Origin: Mycobacterium sp. IS-3022
GTDB lineage: Bacteria; Actinomycetota; Actinomycetes; Mycobacteriales; Mycobacteriaceae
Direction of reading: 5' to 3'
DNA: 64,000 nucleotides
NCBI RefSeq assembly: GCF_001500065.1
Contig: NZ_LQIN01000003.1
Location: 62,001 to 126,000 of the forward strand
Under the pieces are notes generated by a model that was not told the origin of the DNA, did not search any database, and was given only the letters and a program-made list of their open reading frames with translations. The position numbers and the translations under genes were made by a program. Positions 45,092 to 53,966 of the stretch are shown here, piece after piece; position 1 is the first letter of the stretch, and the number at the start of each line of letters is the position of its first letter.

Positions 45092-46630
45092 ATGGAGGCC
45101 GACTACATCGTCGTTGGAACCGGATCGGCGGGGTCGGTCGTAGCCGGCCGGCTGAGCACCGACCCCTCCATTCGGGTCGTGGCACTGGAAGCGGGCCCAT
45201 ACGACAAGGACAAGTTCATCCGCATCCCCGCCGGATTCCAGAAGCTCTTCCGCAGCCCGATGGACTGGGATTACCGCACAGAGCCGCAGAAGGAGCTCGA
45301 CGGTCGGGAGATCTATTGGCCCCGAGGCAAAATGGTCGGCGGATCGTCGTCGATGAACGCGATGATGTGGGTCCGCGGTTTCGCCGCCGACTACGACGAG
45401 TGGGGTGAAGCCGCGGGCGACCAGTGGGACTACGCGCATCTCGAACCGTACCTGCGCCGCATCGAGGCCGGCCCGCTGTCCATCAGCCCGCAGCGCAGCC
45501 CGCGCAGTTCCACCGCCAAGTGGCTGGCGGCCGCCGAAGAATGCGGCTTTCGCATCGAGAAGCCGAACCAGGCTGCGCCCGAGGGGTTTTGCGAAACGCT
45601 CGTCACGCAGCGCCGCGGCGCCCGGTGGAGTGCCGCCGACGCCTACCTCAAACCCGCCCTGAAGCGGGACAACCTCACGCTCGAGACCGACGCACTGGTG
45701 ACCAGGCTGGTTTTCGACGGGCGCCGTGCTGTCGGCGTCGAGGTCGAGCAGGCCGGCCGGCGCCGCATCATCAACGCGCGACGCGAGGTGGTGCTGTGCG
45801 GCGGTGCGATCAACAGCCCTCAGCTGCTGATGCTGTCGGGCATCGGTGACGGCGAGCGGCTGATGGAGCACGGCATCGAGACGCTGGTGCACGCGCCGAA
45901 CGTCGGAGCCAACCTGCTCGACCATTTCATCGCCGCTCTCGGCTTCGACGTTCCCGACGATTCGCTGTTCGGCGCGGAGAAGCCGCTGCAGCTGCTGAAC
46001 TACTTCCTGCGCCGCCGCGGCATGCTCACCTCCAACGTGGGAGAGGCCTACGGTTTCATCCGCAGCCGCTCGGACCTCGCGCTGCCGGACCTCGAACTGA
46101 TCTTCGCGCCCGCCCCGTTCTTCGATGAGGGCGTCGGCGACCCTTACGACACCCACGCCGTCGTCCTCGGCACGATCCTGCTCAAGCCGCACAGCAGCGG
46201 CACCATCGAGCTGCGCTCGGCCGATCCGAAGGACAAGCCGATCATCGACCCGCGGTACCTCACCGACCCCGACGGCGCCGACCGTGCGGCGATGATGGCC
46301 GGCCTGCGCATCTGCGCGACGATGGCCCAGGCGTCGGCGCTCAAAGGCGTCATCGGCAGGATCGCGCGCCCGCTCGACGCGACGGCCCTCGACGACGAGA
46401 CGCTGGAGCGGGCGCTGGCCACGGTGTCGCACACCCTCTACCACCCTGTCGGCACCTGCCGGATGGGGCGCGACGACGGCAGTGTGGTCGACCCACAGTT
46501 ACGCGTTCGCGGCGTCGACGGCCTGCGGGTCGCCGATGCGTCGGTGATGCCGACGATCATTCGCGGGCACACCCACGCGCCCAGCGTGCTGATCGGAGAG
46601 AAGGCCGCCGAGCTGATCCGAGCGGGATGA
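45092..46630 (+). CDS. GMC-family FAD-dependent oxidoreductase (Rv1279-like)
   Basis: A 512-residue glucose-methanol-choline oxidoreductase. The FAD motif DYIVVGTGSAGSVVAGRLS starts at residue 4. GMC signature 1 is near 70-90 (YWPRGKMVGGSSSMNAMMWVRG) and signature 2 near 237-250 (GAINSPQLLMLSGIG). The active-site His pair is in LYHPVGTCRMG and RGHTHAPS near the C-terminus. It is probably an alcohol or choline-type dehydrogenase; the substrate is not predictable. ATG 45092 is leaderless. Its upstream neighbour is the decayed DUF559 gene. Confidence 0.93.
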   Translation: MEADYIVVGTGSAGSVVAGRLSTDPSIRVVALEAGPYDKDKFIRIPAGFQKLFRSPMDWDYRTEPQKELDGREIYWPRGKMVGGSSSMNAMMWVRGFAADYDEWGEAAGDQWDYAHLEPYLRRIEAGPLSISPQRSPRSSTAKWLAAAEECGFRIEKPNQAAPEGFCETLVTQRRGARWSAADAYLKPALKRDNLTLETDALVTRLVFDGRRAVGVEVEQAGRRRIINARREVVLCGGAINSPQLLMLSGIGDGERLMEHGIETLVHAPNVGANLLDHFIAALGFDVPDDSLFGAEKPLQLLNYFLRRRGMLTSNVGEAYGFIRSRSDLALPDLELIFAPAPFFDEGVGDPYDTHAVVLGTILLKPHSSGTIELRSADPKDKPIIDPRYLTDPDGADRAAMMAGLRICATMAQASALKGVIGRIARPLDATALDDETLERALATVSHTLYHPVGTCRMGRDDGSVVDPQLRVRGVDGLRVADASVMPTIIRGHTHAPSVLIGEKAAELIRAG

Positions 46631-46665
46631 CGCCTGCGCCGAGCCGCGGATGCCAGGATGGGTGC

Positions 46666-47139
46666 ATGGCCGAGCGTGACCGCGACGAAGCCGGGCGGCC
46701 CCGCAACACCCGTCCGCGCGATGCGCTGGGCCGGCCGCTACCCCACGGGAGCGAGGGCGTCACCCGAATTCCCGACGAACTCGACCTGTCACCGGCCGAG
46801 ACCCTGCGCTACGCCCAGCGACTCCTCGACGACGGTCTGGCCTTCAACGCCCACGAGGTTTTGGAATCGGCGTGGAAGAGCCGCCCACAGGACGAACGGA
46901 AACTCTGGCAGGGGCTGGCCCAACTCGCAGTCGGCATCACCCATGTGCAACGGGGCAACACCAAAGGCGCGATCGGTGTGCTGCGTCGAGCGTCGACCCG
47001 CCTGTCCGACGACGGCCCGGCGCCGCACGGCGTCGACGTCACCGGCTTGGTCCGCTATGCCCACGCGCTGATCGACGACCTCGAGGCAGGAGCGACGGTC
47101 GCGCCCGAGCGACTTCGACCACGCCTGTCAGCGAACTAG
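46666..47139 (+). CDS. DUF309 protein
   Basis: A 157-residue protein with the DUF309 domain (about 45-130), whose hallmark is the helix FNAHEVLESAWKSRP followed by LWQGLAQLAVGITHVQRGN. The N-terminal 40 residues are a charged, Arg/Pro-rich extension. AGGATGG precedes ATG 46666, so this start is used rather than the upstream ATG at 46627. Function is unknown. It is convergent with oppA, with a strong hairpin between the two. Confidence 0.88.
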   Translation: MAERDRDEAGRPRNTRPRDALGRPLPHGSEGVTRIPDELDLSPAETLRYAQRLLDDGLAFNAHEVLESAWKSRPQDERKLWQGLAQLAVGITHVQRGNTKGAIGVLRRASTRLSDDGPAPHGVDVTGLVRYAHALIDDLEAGATVAPERLRPRLSAN

Positions 47140-47143
47140 TCTT

Positions 47144-47196
47144 GCGATTTGTGGAGCCGCACCGGCGGTCACCGCCGCTAGGACTCCACAAATCGC
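47144..47196. terminator. Strong hairpin between DUF309 gene and oppA, likely bidirectional terminator
   Basis: GCGATTTGTGGAG (47144-47156) and CTCCACAAATCGC (47184-47196) are perfect 13-bp arms. The loop holds a nested CGGCGG/CCGCCG stem with a three-base loop. It begins five bases after the DUF309 stop and ends 26 bases from the oppA stop. No U tract follows. Confidence 0.65.
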
Positions 47197-47221
47197 CGGG
47201 CCGGGTGCGCACGCTCGCCGG

Positions 47222-48892
47222 CTACGGCTTCATGAAGCCGATCTTGGTGTAGTCCGCGTCGGCCAAGCCGAACGCGCCGAAATTCGCCAGATTGCTTCGG
47301 ACGGCGACGTTTCCGGTCGACTGGGTCAGCGGCAGGCTGAACACCTCGTTGAACAACATCTTGTCCAACTCGTTGGCAAGTTTCCGAGCCTTGGCGGCGT
47401 CGAGCTCGCCGACGGTCTCCTCGATCTTCGCGTCGATTTCCGGGCTGCTGATCTTGCCGAAGTTGCTCGCTGCCCCCGTCTGATAGATCTGCGTCAAGCT
47501 CGCGAGCGGGAAAGCATCACCACTCCAAGCGAATTGAGCGATATCGAAGTTGCCGACGGTGACGTAGTCGGTGAAGAAGCCCGCCGCCGGTCGCACGTCG
47601 AGTTCGAGTTTGACCCCGATCTGGGCGAGATTGGCCTGGGCGATCTGGCCGTACTGACGCGTGCCGAGCGAGTCGAACAGCACGTCGCGGATCACGAGTG
47701 GGCGGCCGTCCTTCTCGCGGAACTGGCCGTTGAGCCGCCAGCCCAGCGCATCGAGTTCCTGCTTGGCCTTCTCCGGATCGAACGCGACGACGCCGCTGTT
47801 GTCCTGGTAGCCCTCCTGGCCCTCCACGTAGATGTGGTTGTTCAACGGCGCCGGGTTGTCGGCGAGCCCGCGCTGGGTGACCTCGGCGATCGTCTTACGG
47901 TCGATGCCCTTGGCGATCGCCCGCCGCAGCGCGGGATCGGCCAGGATCGAACCCGGCGCACCGTTGAACGTGAAGTGATACCAGGCCAGCCCGGGTGCGC
48001 GCCGGATGGTCACCCCGTCCGTGCGCCGCGCGATCTCCATCTCGTCGAGCGTCGCCAGGCCGGTGGCGTCGATGGTGTTGTTCTGCAGCGCGGGCATGCG
48101 CGCGGCGTCGTCGAGGACCAGGAAAGTGATGCTGTCCAGCAGCGGTGGCGCACCCCACCATTTCGGGTTGCGGGTCAACGTGATTCGCTTCGCACCGCGG
48201 TCGAGATTGGACACGATGAACGGTCCGGCCGATGGACCGGGGGCCTCCAGTTGCCCCTTGTTGAACACCTCGGGGTTCGCCGTCGAACTCTTGGGTACCA
48301 GCATCGAGGTGCCCGCGAACATGCCGCGCCAGTCCGCCCACGGCTTGGCGAAGGTGATGACGGCTTGGCGGTCGTCGACGCCGCGCTCGACCTTCGCGAC
48401 GCGGTCGCTGCCGTTGGTGGCGGCGATCGCGAAGTTCTCATCCTTCCCGCTGGTGGCGTGGATCTGAGACTGGATGTCCTCCCAGGTGATCGGCGTGCCG
48501 TCGCTCCACACCGCCTTCGGGTTGATCGTGTAGGTGACGACCTGCGGATTGGTACTCGTCAGCTCGACATTGGTGAAGTAGTCGGTGTTGACGGTGGCCG
48601 AGCCGTCGGCCGCGATCCGGAAGGCGCGCGGCATCGTCGGCTTCATGAGCGAGTTGTTGTCGCCGGTGTTGCCGTCGATGTGCAGCGGGTTGAAGTTCGG
48701 CGGAAACTCGTTCAGCGCCAGCCGCAGGTTGCCGCCCTGCGCAAGCTCGGCGACATCCTGCGGGTTGATGTCGCTGCTGGTGCCGACCGCCGCGTCCCCG
48801 CCCGCGGACGGGGCCTCTTCGGTCCCGCCGGAACACGCGGTCAGGGTCAGCGCGGTGATCATCGTCGCCACAAGGAAGCGTCGCAGGCTCAT
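47222..48892 (-). CDS. oppA: Oligopeptide ABC transporter substrate-binding lipoprotein OppA
   Basis: A 556-residue SBP_bac_5 protein, Rv1280c-like. The signal MSLRRFLVATMITALTL leads to lipobox LTAC, so it is lipid-anchored outside. The mature part has the family patterns WSDGTPITWEDI and ALRRAIAKGIDRKTI. It binds peptides (in M. tuberculosis also reported to bind glutathione-like or heme ligands) and delivers them to OppBCD. It is the last gene of oppB-oppC-oppD-oppA, 11 bases after oppD. Confidence 0.93.
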   Translation of the reverse strand: MSLRRFLVATMITALTLTACSGGTEEAPSAGGDAAVGTSSDINPQDVAELAQGGNLRLALNEFPPNFNPLHIDGNTGDNNSLMKPTMPRAFRIAADGSATVNTDYFTNVELTSTNPQVVTYTINPKAVWSDGTPITWEDIQSQIHATSGKDENFAIAATNGSDRVAKVERGVDDRQAVITFAKPWADWRGMFAGTSMLVPKSSTANPEVFNKGQLEAPGPSAGPFIVSNLDRGAKRITLTRNPKWWGAPPLLDSITFLVLDDAARMPALQNNTIDATGLATLDEMEIARRTDGVTIRRAPGLAWYHFTFNGAPGSILADPALRRAIAKGIDRKTIAEVTQRGLADNPAPLNNHIYVEGQEGYQDNSGVVAFDPEKAKQELDALGWRLNGQFREKDGRPLVIRDVLFDSLGTRQYGQIAQANLAQIGVKLELDVRPAAGFFTDYVTVGNFDIAQFAWSGDAFPLASLTQIYQTGAASNFGKISSPEIDAKIEETVGELDAAKARKLANELDKMLFNEVFSLPLTQSTGNVAVRSNLANFGAFGLADADYTKIGFMKP

Positions 48893-48903
48893 GCGGTCCG
48901 ACT

Positions 48904-50748
48904 TTAGCTGTGATGTACCTCGGGCTGCGGGACCGCGGCCAGCAACCGCCGGGTGTAGTCCTGGCGGGGATTGGCGAACACCTGGTCGCCCTCGCCCTGC
49001 TCGACCACGGCGCCCTTGTACATGACCGCCACGTCATGCGCGAGGTGTCTGACCACGGAGAGATCGTGCGACACGAAAAGATACGACAACCCGAACCGTT
49101 GCTGCAGATCCAGCAGCAGGTTGATGATGCCGGCCTGGATCGACACGTCGAGCGCCGACACCGGTTCGTCGAGCGCCAGGATCTTCGGTTGCAGCGCGAG
49201 AGCCCGCGCGATTCCGATGCGTTGCTTCTGCCCGCCGGAGAACTCCGTCGGATAACGTGTGGCGTCCTCCCGGCGCAACCCGACGATGGCGAGCAGTTCG
49301 GCGACCCGTTCGTCGCGGCTGCGCTTGTCGAATCCGTTGGCCTGCAAGGGCTCGGCGAGCACGTCGAACACGGGAAGCCGTGGGTCCAGTGACGCCACCG
49401 GATCCTGGAACACCACCTGCAGATCGCCTCGCAACGCCAGCCGGGCTTGGCGGTCCAGGGATGCGACGTCGTTACCGAGCACTTCGATGGAACCGGACTC
49501 GGGCGCGGTCAACTGCAAGACCTGATGCAGCGTCGTAGACTTGCCCGACCCGGACTCGCCGACGATCCCCAGCGTGCGGCCCTGCTGCAGCTCGAAGCTG
49601 ACACCGTCGACGGCACGCACCTCGCCGACCTGGCGGCGGAACACCAGACCCTTGGTCAGCTTGTAGGTCTTGACCAGGTCGGCCACCCGCAGCACCACCG
49701 GCGCGTCGTGATCGGGCGGCGTGTCGGGCGGCGCGGTCGACACCCCGTAGATGTCGGCGGCGCTGCGGCCGACGACGTGTTCGGTGCGAATGCAGGCCGC
49801 GCGGTGCCCTGTTTCCGTCGGCCCCATCGGGAGCAGCTCCGGTTCGGCGGCGCGGCAGTCGTCGATCGCCAGCGGACACCGCGGCGCGAAGGGGCAGCCG
49901 GGTGGTAGGTCCGCCATCGACGGCGGTGCGCCGGGTATGGGCACCAACCGCGCGCCCTGCGCGGCGTCGAGGCGCGGCACGGACCCGAGAAGCCCGACGG
50001 TGTAGGGCATCCTGCGATCGGAATACAGCGTCGACACGGGTGCCGTTTCGACGGCGCGTCCGGCGTACATCACCAAGGCGCGGTCGGCGAACTCGGCGAC
50101 CACACCGAGGTCATGGGTGATGATCAACACGCCGGCACCGGTCACGTCACGGGCGGTCTTGAGCACCTCGAGGATCTGGGCCTGCACCGTGACGTCCAGC
50201 GCGGTCGTCGGCTCGTCGCAGATCAGAAGGTCGGGATCGTTGGCGATCGCGATCGCGATCACCACCCGCTGGCGCTCGCCACCGGACAACTCGTGCGGAA
50301 AAGACTTCGCCCGCCGGTCGGGTTGCGCGATGCCGACCAACTCGAGCAGTTCGACCGCCCGTTTCCTGGCCGCCTTTCGGCCGATGCCGCGCTGATGAAC
50401 CTCGATCGCCTCGGCGATCTGGTCGCCCACGGTGTAGACGGGGGTCAGCGCGGACATCGGGTCCTGGAACACCGTGCCGATGGACTTCCCGCGGATCGCC
50501 GACATCCGTTGATCCGACAGGCCGATCAGCTCGTCGCCGTGTAGCCGGATCGAGCCGGCCACGTCGGCGTATTCGGGCAGCAGGCCGACGACGGCCATCG
50601 CACTGGCCGATTTGCCGGCCCCGGATTCTCCGACCAGTGCGACGACCTCGCCCTTGTCGACGTCGAAGTTCATGCCGCGCACCGCATTGACCGGTGTGGT
50701 GTCCGTCGGGAACGCGACCGTGAGATCGCGGACTTGGAGCAGGGTCAT
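48904..50748 (-). CDS. oppD: Oligopeptide ABC transporter ATPase, fused OppD-OppF
   Basis: A 614-residue tandem ATPase. The first domain has Walker [10 protein letters not shown] (about 36-44), signature LSGGERQRV and Walker [13 protein letters not shown], followed by the oligopeptide C-terminal Cys cluster [14 protein letters not shown]. The second has GESGSGKST (near 390), [15 protein letters not shown] and [12 protein letters not shown], and a matching tail. The two domains supply both nucleotide sites of the importer, so no separate oppF is needed. ATG 50748 overlaps the oppC stop. The open frame extends upstream but the family N-terminus is [13 protein letters not shown]. Confidence 0.95.
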   Translation of the reverse strand: MTLLQVRDLTVAFPTDTTPVNAVRGMNFDVDKGEVVALVGESGAGKSASAMAVVGLLPEYADVAGSIRLHGDELIGLSDQRMSAIRGKSIGTVFQDPMSALTPVYTVGDQIAEAIEVHQRGIGRKAARKRAVELLELVGIAQPDRRAKSFPHELSGGERQRVVIAIAIANDPDLLICDEPTTALDVTVQAQILEVLKTARDVTGAGVLIITHDLGVVAEFADRALVMYAGRAVETAPVSTLYSDRRMPYTVGLLGSVPRLDAAQGARLVPIPGAPPSMADLPPGCPFAPRCPLAIDDCRAAEPELLPMGPTETGHRAACIRTEHVVGRSAADIYGVSTAPPDTPPDHDAPVVLRVADLVKTYKLTKGLVFRRQVGEVRAVDGVSFELQQGRTLGIVGESGSGKSTTLHQVLQLTAPESGSIEVLGNDVASLDRQARLALRGDLQVVFQDPVASLDPRLPVFDVLAEPLQANGFDKRSRDERVAELLAIVGLRREDATRYPTEFSGGQKQRIGIARALALQPKILALDEPVSALDVSIQAGIINLLLDLQQRFGLSYLFVSHDLSVVRHLAHDVAVMYKGAVVEQGEGDQVFANPRQDYTRRLLAAVPQPEVHHS

Positions 50749-51695
50749 CGTGGCCTGCGCCTTCGCAGTTGTTGGGCGCCCGGGTCGAGTGCGTCGCGCA
50801 AGCCGTCCCCAACGAGGTTGGCGCACAAGATGATCAGCACCAACACCCCGGCAGGGAACAGGAAGAGCCACGGGAACGTCGTCGCCGATTTGGTGCCGTC
50901 GGCGATCAGCGTGCCCAGCGATACGTCTGGCGGTTGGATGCCGAATCCGAGGAAGCTCAAGCCGGTTTCGGCCAACACCGCGACCCCGACGTTGAGCGCG
51001 GTGTCGATGATGATGATCGACGCGACGTTCGGCAGGATGTGACGGACGATGATCCGCGGGCCGCTGACGCCCATATACCTTGCCGCGGCAACGAATTCGC
51101 GATCGCGCAGGCTCATCGTCATACCGCGAACGATCCGCGAGCTGATCATCCAGCTGAACAACGACAGCAACACGATCATCCAGATGATGTCACCTTTGGT
51201 GCGCTGCACCACGATTGAGATCAGCAGAAAGCTCGGCACCACCAGCATCAGGTCGACCAGCCACATCAGGGCCGGGTCGCGCCAGTCGACGAAGTACCCG
51301 GCGATGGTCCCGACGGTGGCCGCGATGATCGTCGAGATGAACGCGACACACACGCCGATCAGCATCGATTTCTGCATGCCCCGCAGCGTCTGGGCGAGCA
51401 GATCCTGCCCCAGCGCATTCGTCCCGAACCAGTGTTCGGGGCTGGGGGGCTGCTGCAGCGCGTAGTAGTCGAGCTCGCTGTAGCTGTAGGGCAGCAGCGG
51501 CGGCAACGCGTAGCACCCGATGAACAGCAGCACCAACAACACCAACGAGACCACCGCCGCCTTGTTGCGCAGGAAACGGCGCAACACCAGCGATTTGCGC
51601 GACGTGAACCGTGCGGCGTCCAGACCGGTTCGGGCGGTGGTCGACGGCTCGCCCGGCGTGGGCGACGCATCCGACCGAGCGACATGCTCGGTCAT
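50745..51695 (-). CDS. oppC: Oligopeptide ABC transporter permease OppC
   Basis: A 316-residue permease (Rv1282c-like), with an N-terminal cytoplasmic stretch of about 45 residues, six TM helices and the BPD_transp EAA loop [16 protein letters not shown] near 228-243. ATG 51695 overlaps the oppB stop and its own stop overlaps the oppD ATG, so translation is coupled along the operon. The open frame extends far upstream without being coding. Confidence 0.93.
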   Translation of the reverse strand: MTEHVARSDASPTPGEPSTTARTGLDAARFTSRKSLVLRRFLRNKAAVVSLVLLVLLFIGCYALPPLLPYSYSELDYYALQQPPSPEHWFGTNALGQDLLAQTLRGMQKSMLIGVCVAFISTIIAATVGTIAGYFVDWRDPALMWLVDLMLVVPSFLLISIVVQRTKGDIIWMIVLLSLFSWMISSRIVRGMTMSLRDREFVAAARYMGVSGPRIIVRHILPNVASIIIIDTALNVGVAVLAETGLSFLGFGIQPPDVSLGTLIADGTKSATTFPWLFLFPAGVLVLIILCANLVGDGLRDALDPGAQQLRRRRPR

Positions 51696-52669
51696 GATCC
51701 GCGCACTCTCGGGTCGAGCACCGCATAGACGACATCGGAGAGCAGGCCGGCGAGCAGGATCATCACGGCGGAAAGAGTGGTGATCGCGGCGACGATGTTG
51801 ATGTCCTGATTGCCGATGCCGGTGACGATCCATTCGCCGACGCCGTACCAGCCGAAGATCTTCTCGGTGAACACCGCGCCGGTGACCAACCCCGCGACGC
51901 TGTAGGCGAAAAGCGTCGCCATCGGAATCAACGCCGTCCGCAATCCGTGTTTGATCAGGGCTCGCCGTCGCGTCAGCCCCTTGGCCCGCGCGGTGCGGAT
52001 GAAGTCCTGGCCGAGCACGTCGAGCATCGCGTTGCGCTGGTATCGGCTGTAGATCGCGATCGAGGCAAGCGCGAGCGTCATGCTCGGCAGCACCAGGTGC
52101 TGCAACCGGTCGACGAACTGGTTCCACGCTCCTTCGATCCGGTAGGTCGACGTCTCCCCGGTGTACTCGAAGATGCGGACGCCCAGCACGTTGTTCACAC
52201 CCAGCGCCGCGAGGATGAGCAGGTTGGCCAGCACGAATATCGGCGTGCTGATCACCAGCAACGACAGCAGCGTGACCACCCGGTCGCTGAGCCGGTATTG
52301 CCTGATCGCGCCCCACGCGCCGGCGGCGACGCCGATCACGGTGCCGACCACCGAGCCGATGATCAGCAACCGCAGGCTGACCCCGACACGTCGCCACAAT
52401 TCGTCGGTCACCGGTTGCCCGCCGATGGTGACCCCGAAGTCGCCGCGGATGGCGCCGGCCGCCCAGTGGACGTACTGCTCGAGCACCGGCTTGTCGAGTC
52501 CCAGCTCGACGCGCTTGGCGTCGATCACGGCCTGGGGCGGGCGGGGGTTGCGGCTCTCCAGGCTGTCGAGCGGATTGAACTGCCATGACGCGAGCAGGAA
52601 GACGAGGAACGACGCCAGCGCCAGCAACACCACGTAGTTGAGCAGTCGGCGCGCCAGGAACCGCGTCAT
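51692..52669 (-). CDS. oppB: Oligopeptide ABC transporter permease OppB
   Basis: A 325-residue permease, the exact length of Rv1283c, with six TM helices and the EAA-type loop ARAKGLTRRRALIKHGLRTAL near 215-235. ATG 52669 is the only start that gives the family N-terminus MTRFLARRLLNYVVLL. It is the first structural gene of the operon. Its ATG overlaps the stop of a 10-codon upstream ORF, giving translational coupling. Confidence 0.95.
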   Translation of the reverse strand: MTRFLARRLLNYVVLLALASFLVFLLASWQFNPLDSLESRNPRPPQAVIDAKRVELGLDKPVLEQYVHWAAGAIRGDFGVTIGGQPVTDELWRRVGVSLRLLIIGSVVGTVIGVAAGAWGAIRQYRLSDRVVTLLSLLVISTPIFVLANLLILAALGVNNVLGVRIFEYTGETSTYRIEGAWNQFVDRLQHLVLPSMTLALASIAIYSRYQRNAMLDVLGQDFIRTARAKGLTRRRALIKHGLRTALIPMATLFAYSVAGLVTGAVFTEKIFGWYGVGEWIVTGIGNQDINIVAAITTLSAVMILLAGLLSDVVYAVLDPRVRGS

Positions 52670-52698
52670 GCGGGGTATCCGTCCGTCGGCTGCTGCAT
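52666..52698 (-). CDS. Ten-codon leaderless upstream ORF of oppB
   Basis: ATG 52698 reads MQQPTDGYPA and stops at TGA 52666-52668, which overlaps the oppB ATG (ATGA). TAACCT at 52705-52710 stands six bases before its ATG, so the transcript would begin with this ORF. No Cys codons are present, so it is not a cysteine attenuator. The peptide is too short for independent evidence of coding. Confidence 0.45.
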   Translation of the reverse strand: MQQPTDGYPA

Positions 52699-52704
52699 GC
52701 GCAC

Positions 52705-52710
52705 AGGTTA
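52705..52710 (-). promoter_or_regulatory. -10 element of the opp operon
   Basis: TAACCT on the minus strand, six bases before ATG 52698. The rest of 52711-52877 shows nothing recognisable. Confidence 0.45.
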
Positions 52711-52877
52711 GCCAGACCCCGGCGTCATCTTCACCGCCGAGCAGGCGTGTCCCGGTCGTTTCGCCCGCCGCCCGTTCGGTTATCCAGCGAGGTAGGAACT
52801 CGACGACGAACCTGAATGCGCTGTTCGATGGGCCGCGACGCCGGTCGCCGGGCCCACCAGACGACAGAGAGGTCCAA

Positions 52878-53123
52878 GTGAACTCGCAACGGATCAAGAT
52901 GTTCGCGGCGACGGTAGGCACCAGCGCCGTGCTCGCCATGGGTGCGTTCGCGGTGGCATCCAGCACTGCGGCTCAAGACGAGACCAGCGTCACACCCGGT
53001 CCGGTGACGACGTCGGAGATCACCACTGGCGAGACCATCACCGAAACGGTGATTCCGGAGGCGCCGGAGACGACGCTGGCCACGCCGCCCGTGACAGCGG
53101 AACCGGCACCGACCATCGACTAG
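52878..53123 (+). CDS. Small secreted Thr/Pro-rich protein
   Basis: An 81-residue protein with signal VNSQRIKMFAATVGTSAVLA and a likely cleavage near the STAAQ at about 31-35. The mature part is about 48 residues, rich in Thr, Pro and Glu (TPGPVTTSEITTGETITETVIPEAPETT), so probably disordered and exported. GAGAGG sits upstream of GTG 52878. It is divergent from oppB and upstream of the two-component system. No function is known. Confidence 0.7.
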   Translation: MNSQRIKMFAATVGTSAVLAMGAFAVASSTAAQDETSVTPGPVTTSEITTGETITETVIPEAPETTLATPPVTAEPAPTID

Positions 53124-53207
53124 TTTCACCCTCGCGACGCAGCGGTCCACAGCCGGCACATAGGAAACGCACACCGTCCGCTCATGGCGGCCGCGAATAA
53201 TGGGGCC

Positions 53208-53966
53208 GTGTCCACCTCCCGCCCGCCAGCCGTCGCAGAACACGACGCGGGACGGGTCGTCATGCGCCGCGCCGACGGGAAGCCGATTCAGGTGCTGGTC
53301 GTCGACGACGAACCGGTGCTCGCCGAGCTGATGTCGATGGCTCTGCGATACGAGGGCTGGAACATCGCGACCGCGGGCGACGGCGCTTCGGCGATCGCAT
53401 CGGCGCGCGAAACTCCGCCCGACGTCGTGGTGCTCGACGTGATGCTGCCCGATATGAGCGGGCTGGAGGTGCTCCGTAAACTGCGCGAGCAGATACCTGG
53501 GCTACCGCTGCTGCTGCTGACCGCCAAAGACTCCGTCGAAGACCGCATCGCCGGGCTGACCGCCGGCGGCGACGACTACGTCACCAAACCGTTCAGCGTC
53601 GAGGAGGTGGTGTTGCGGTTGCGGGCGCTGCTGCGACGCACCGGGGTGGCCAGCGAATCGGGGGGCGCGAAGATCGTGGTCGGCGATCTGGTGCTCGACG
53701 AAGACAGTCACGAGGTGACCCGGGGCGGCGAACTGATCACGCTGACCGCGACGGAATTCGAGCTGCTCCGGTTCATGATGCGCAACTCCAAACGTGTGCT
53801 GAGCAAGGCGCAGATCCTCGACCGCGTCTGGAGCTACGACTTCGGCGGCCGGTCCAACATCGTCGAGCTCTACGTCTCCTATCTACGGAAGAAGATCGAC
53901 AGCGGGCGCGAGCCGATGATCCACACCCTGCGCGGTGCCGGGTATGTCCTCAAGCCCGCGCGCTGA
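53208..53966 (+). CDS. OmpR-family response regulator
   Basis: A 252-residue response regulator of the OmpR/PhoB class, similar to mycobacterial TrcR-type regulators. The receiver domain (about 24-135) has the acidic pair VVDDEP, phospho-acceptor Asp77 (VVLDVMLPD), the LLLTAKD switch and Lys in YVTKPF. The C-terminal winged helix (about 155-250) has LTATEFELLRFMM and the RSNIVELYVSYLRKKI recognition helix. GTG 53208 is used because AATAAT (53196-53201) is six bases upstream; ATG 53184 is in frame. It is followed by its kinase and probably acts on the glycosyltransferase promoter. Confidence 0.92.
   Translation: MSTSRPPAVAEHDAGRVVMRRADGKPIQVLVVDDEPVLAELMSMALRYEGWNIATAGDGASAIASARETPPDVVVLDVMLPDMSGLEVLRKLREQIPGLPLLLLTAKDSVEDRIAGLTAGGDDYVTKPFSVEEVVLRLRALLRRTGVASESGGAKIVVGDLVLDEDSHEVTRGGELITLTATEFELLRFMMRNSKRVLSKAQILDRVWSYDFGGRSNIVELYVSYLRKKIDSGREPMIHTLRGAGYVLKPAR

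Noticed and set aside
52704..52722. IdeR-like half site (AGGTTAGCC) upstream of oppB
   Set aside because: Only about 12 of 19 positions match; too weak to call.
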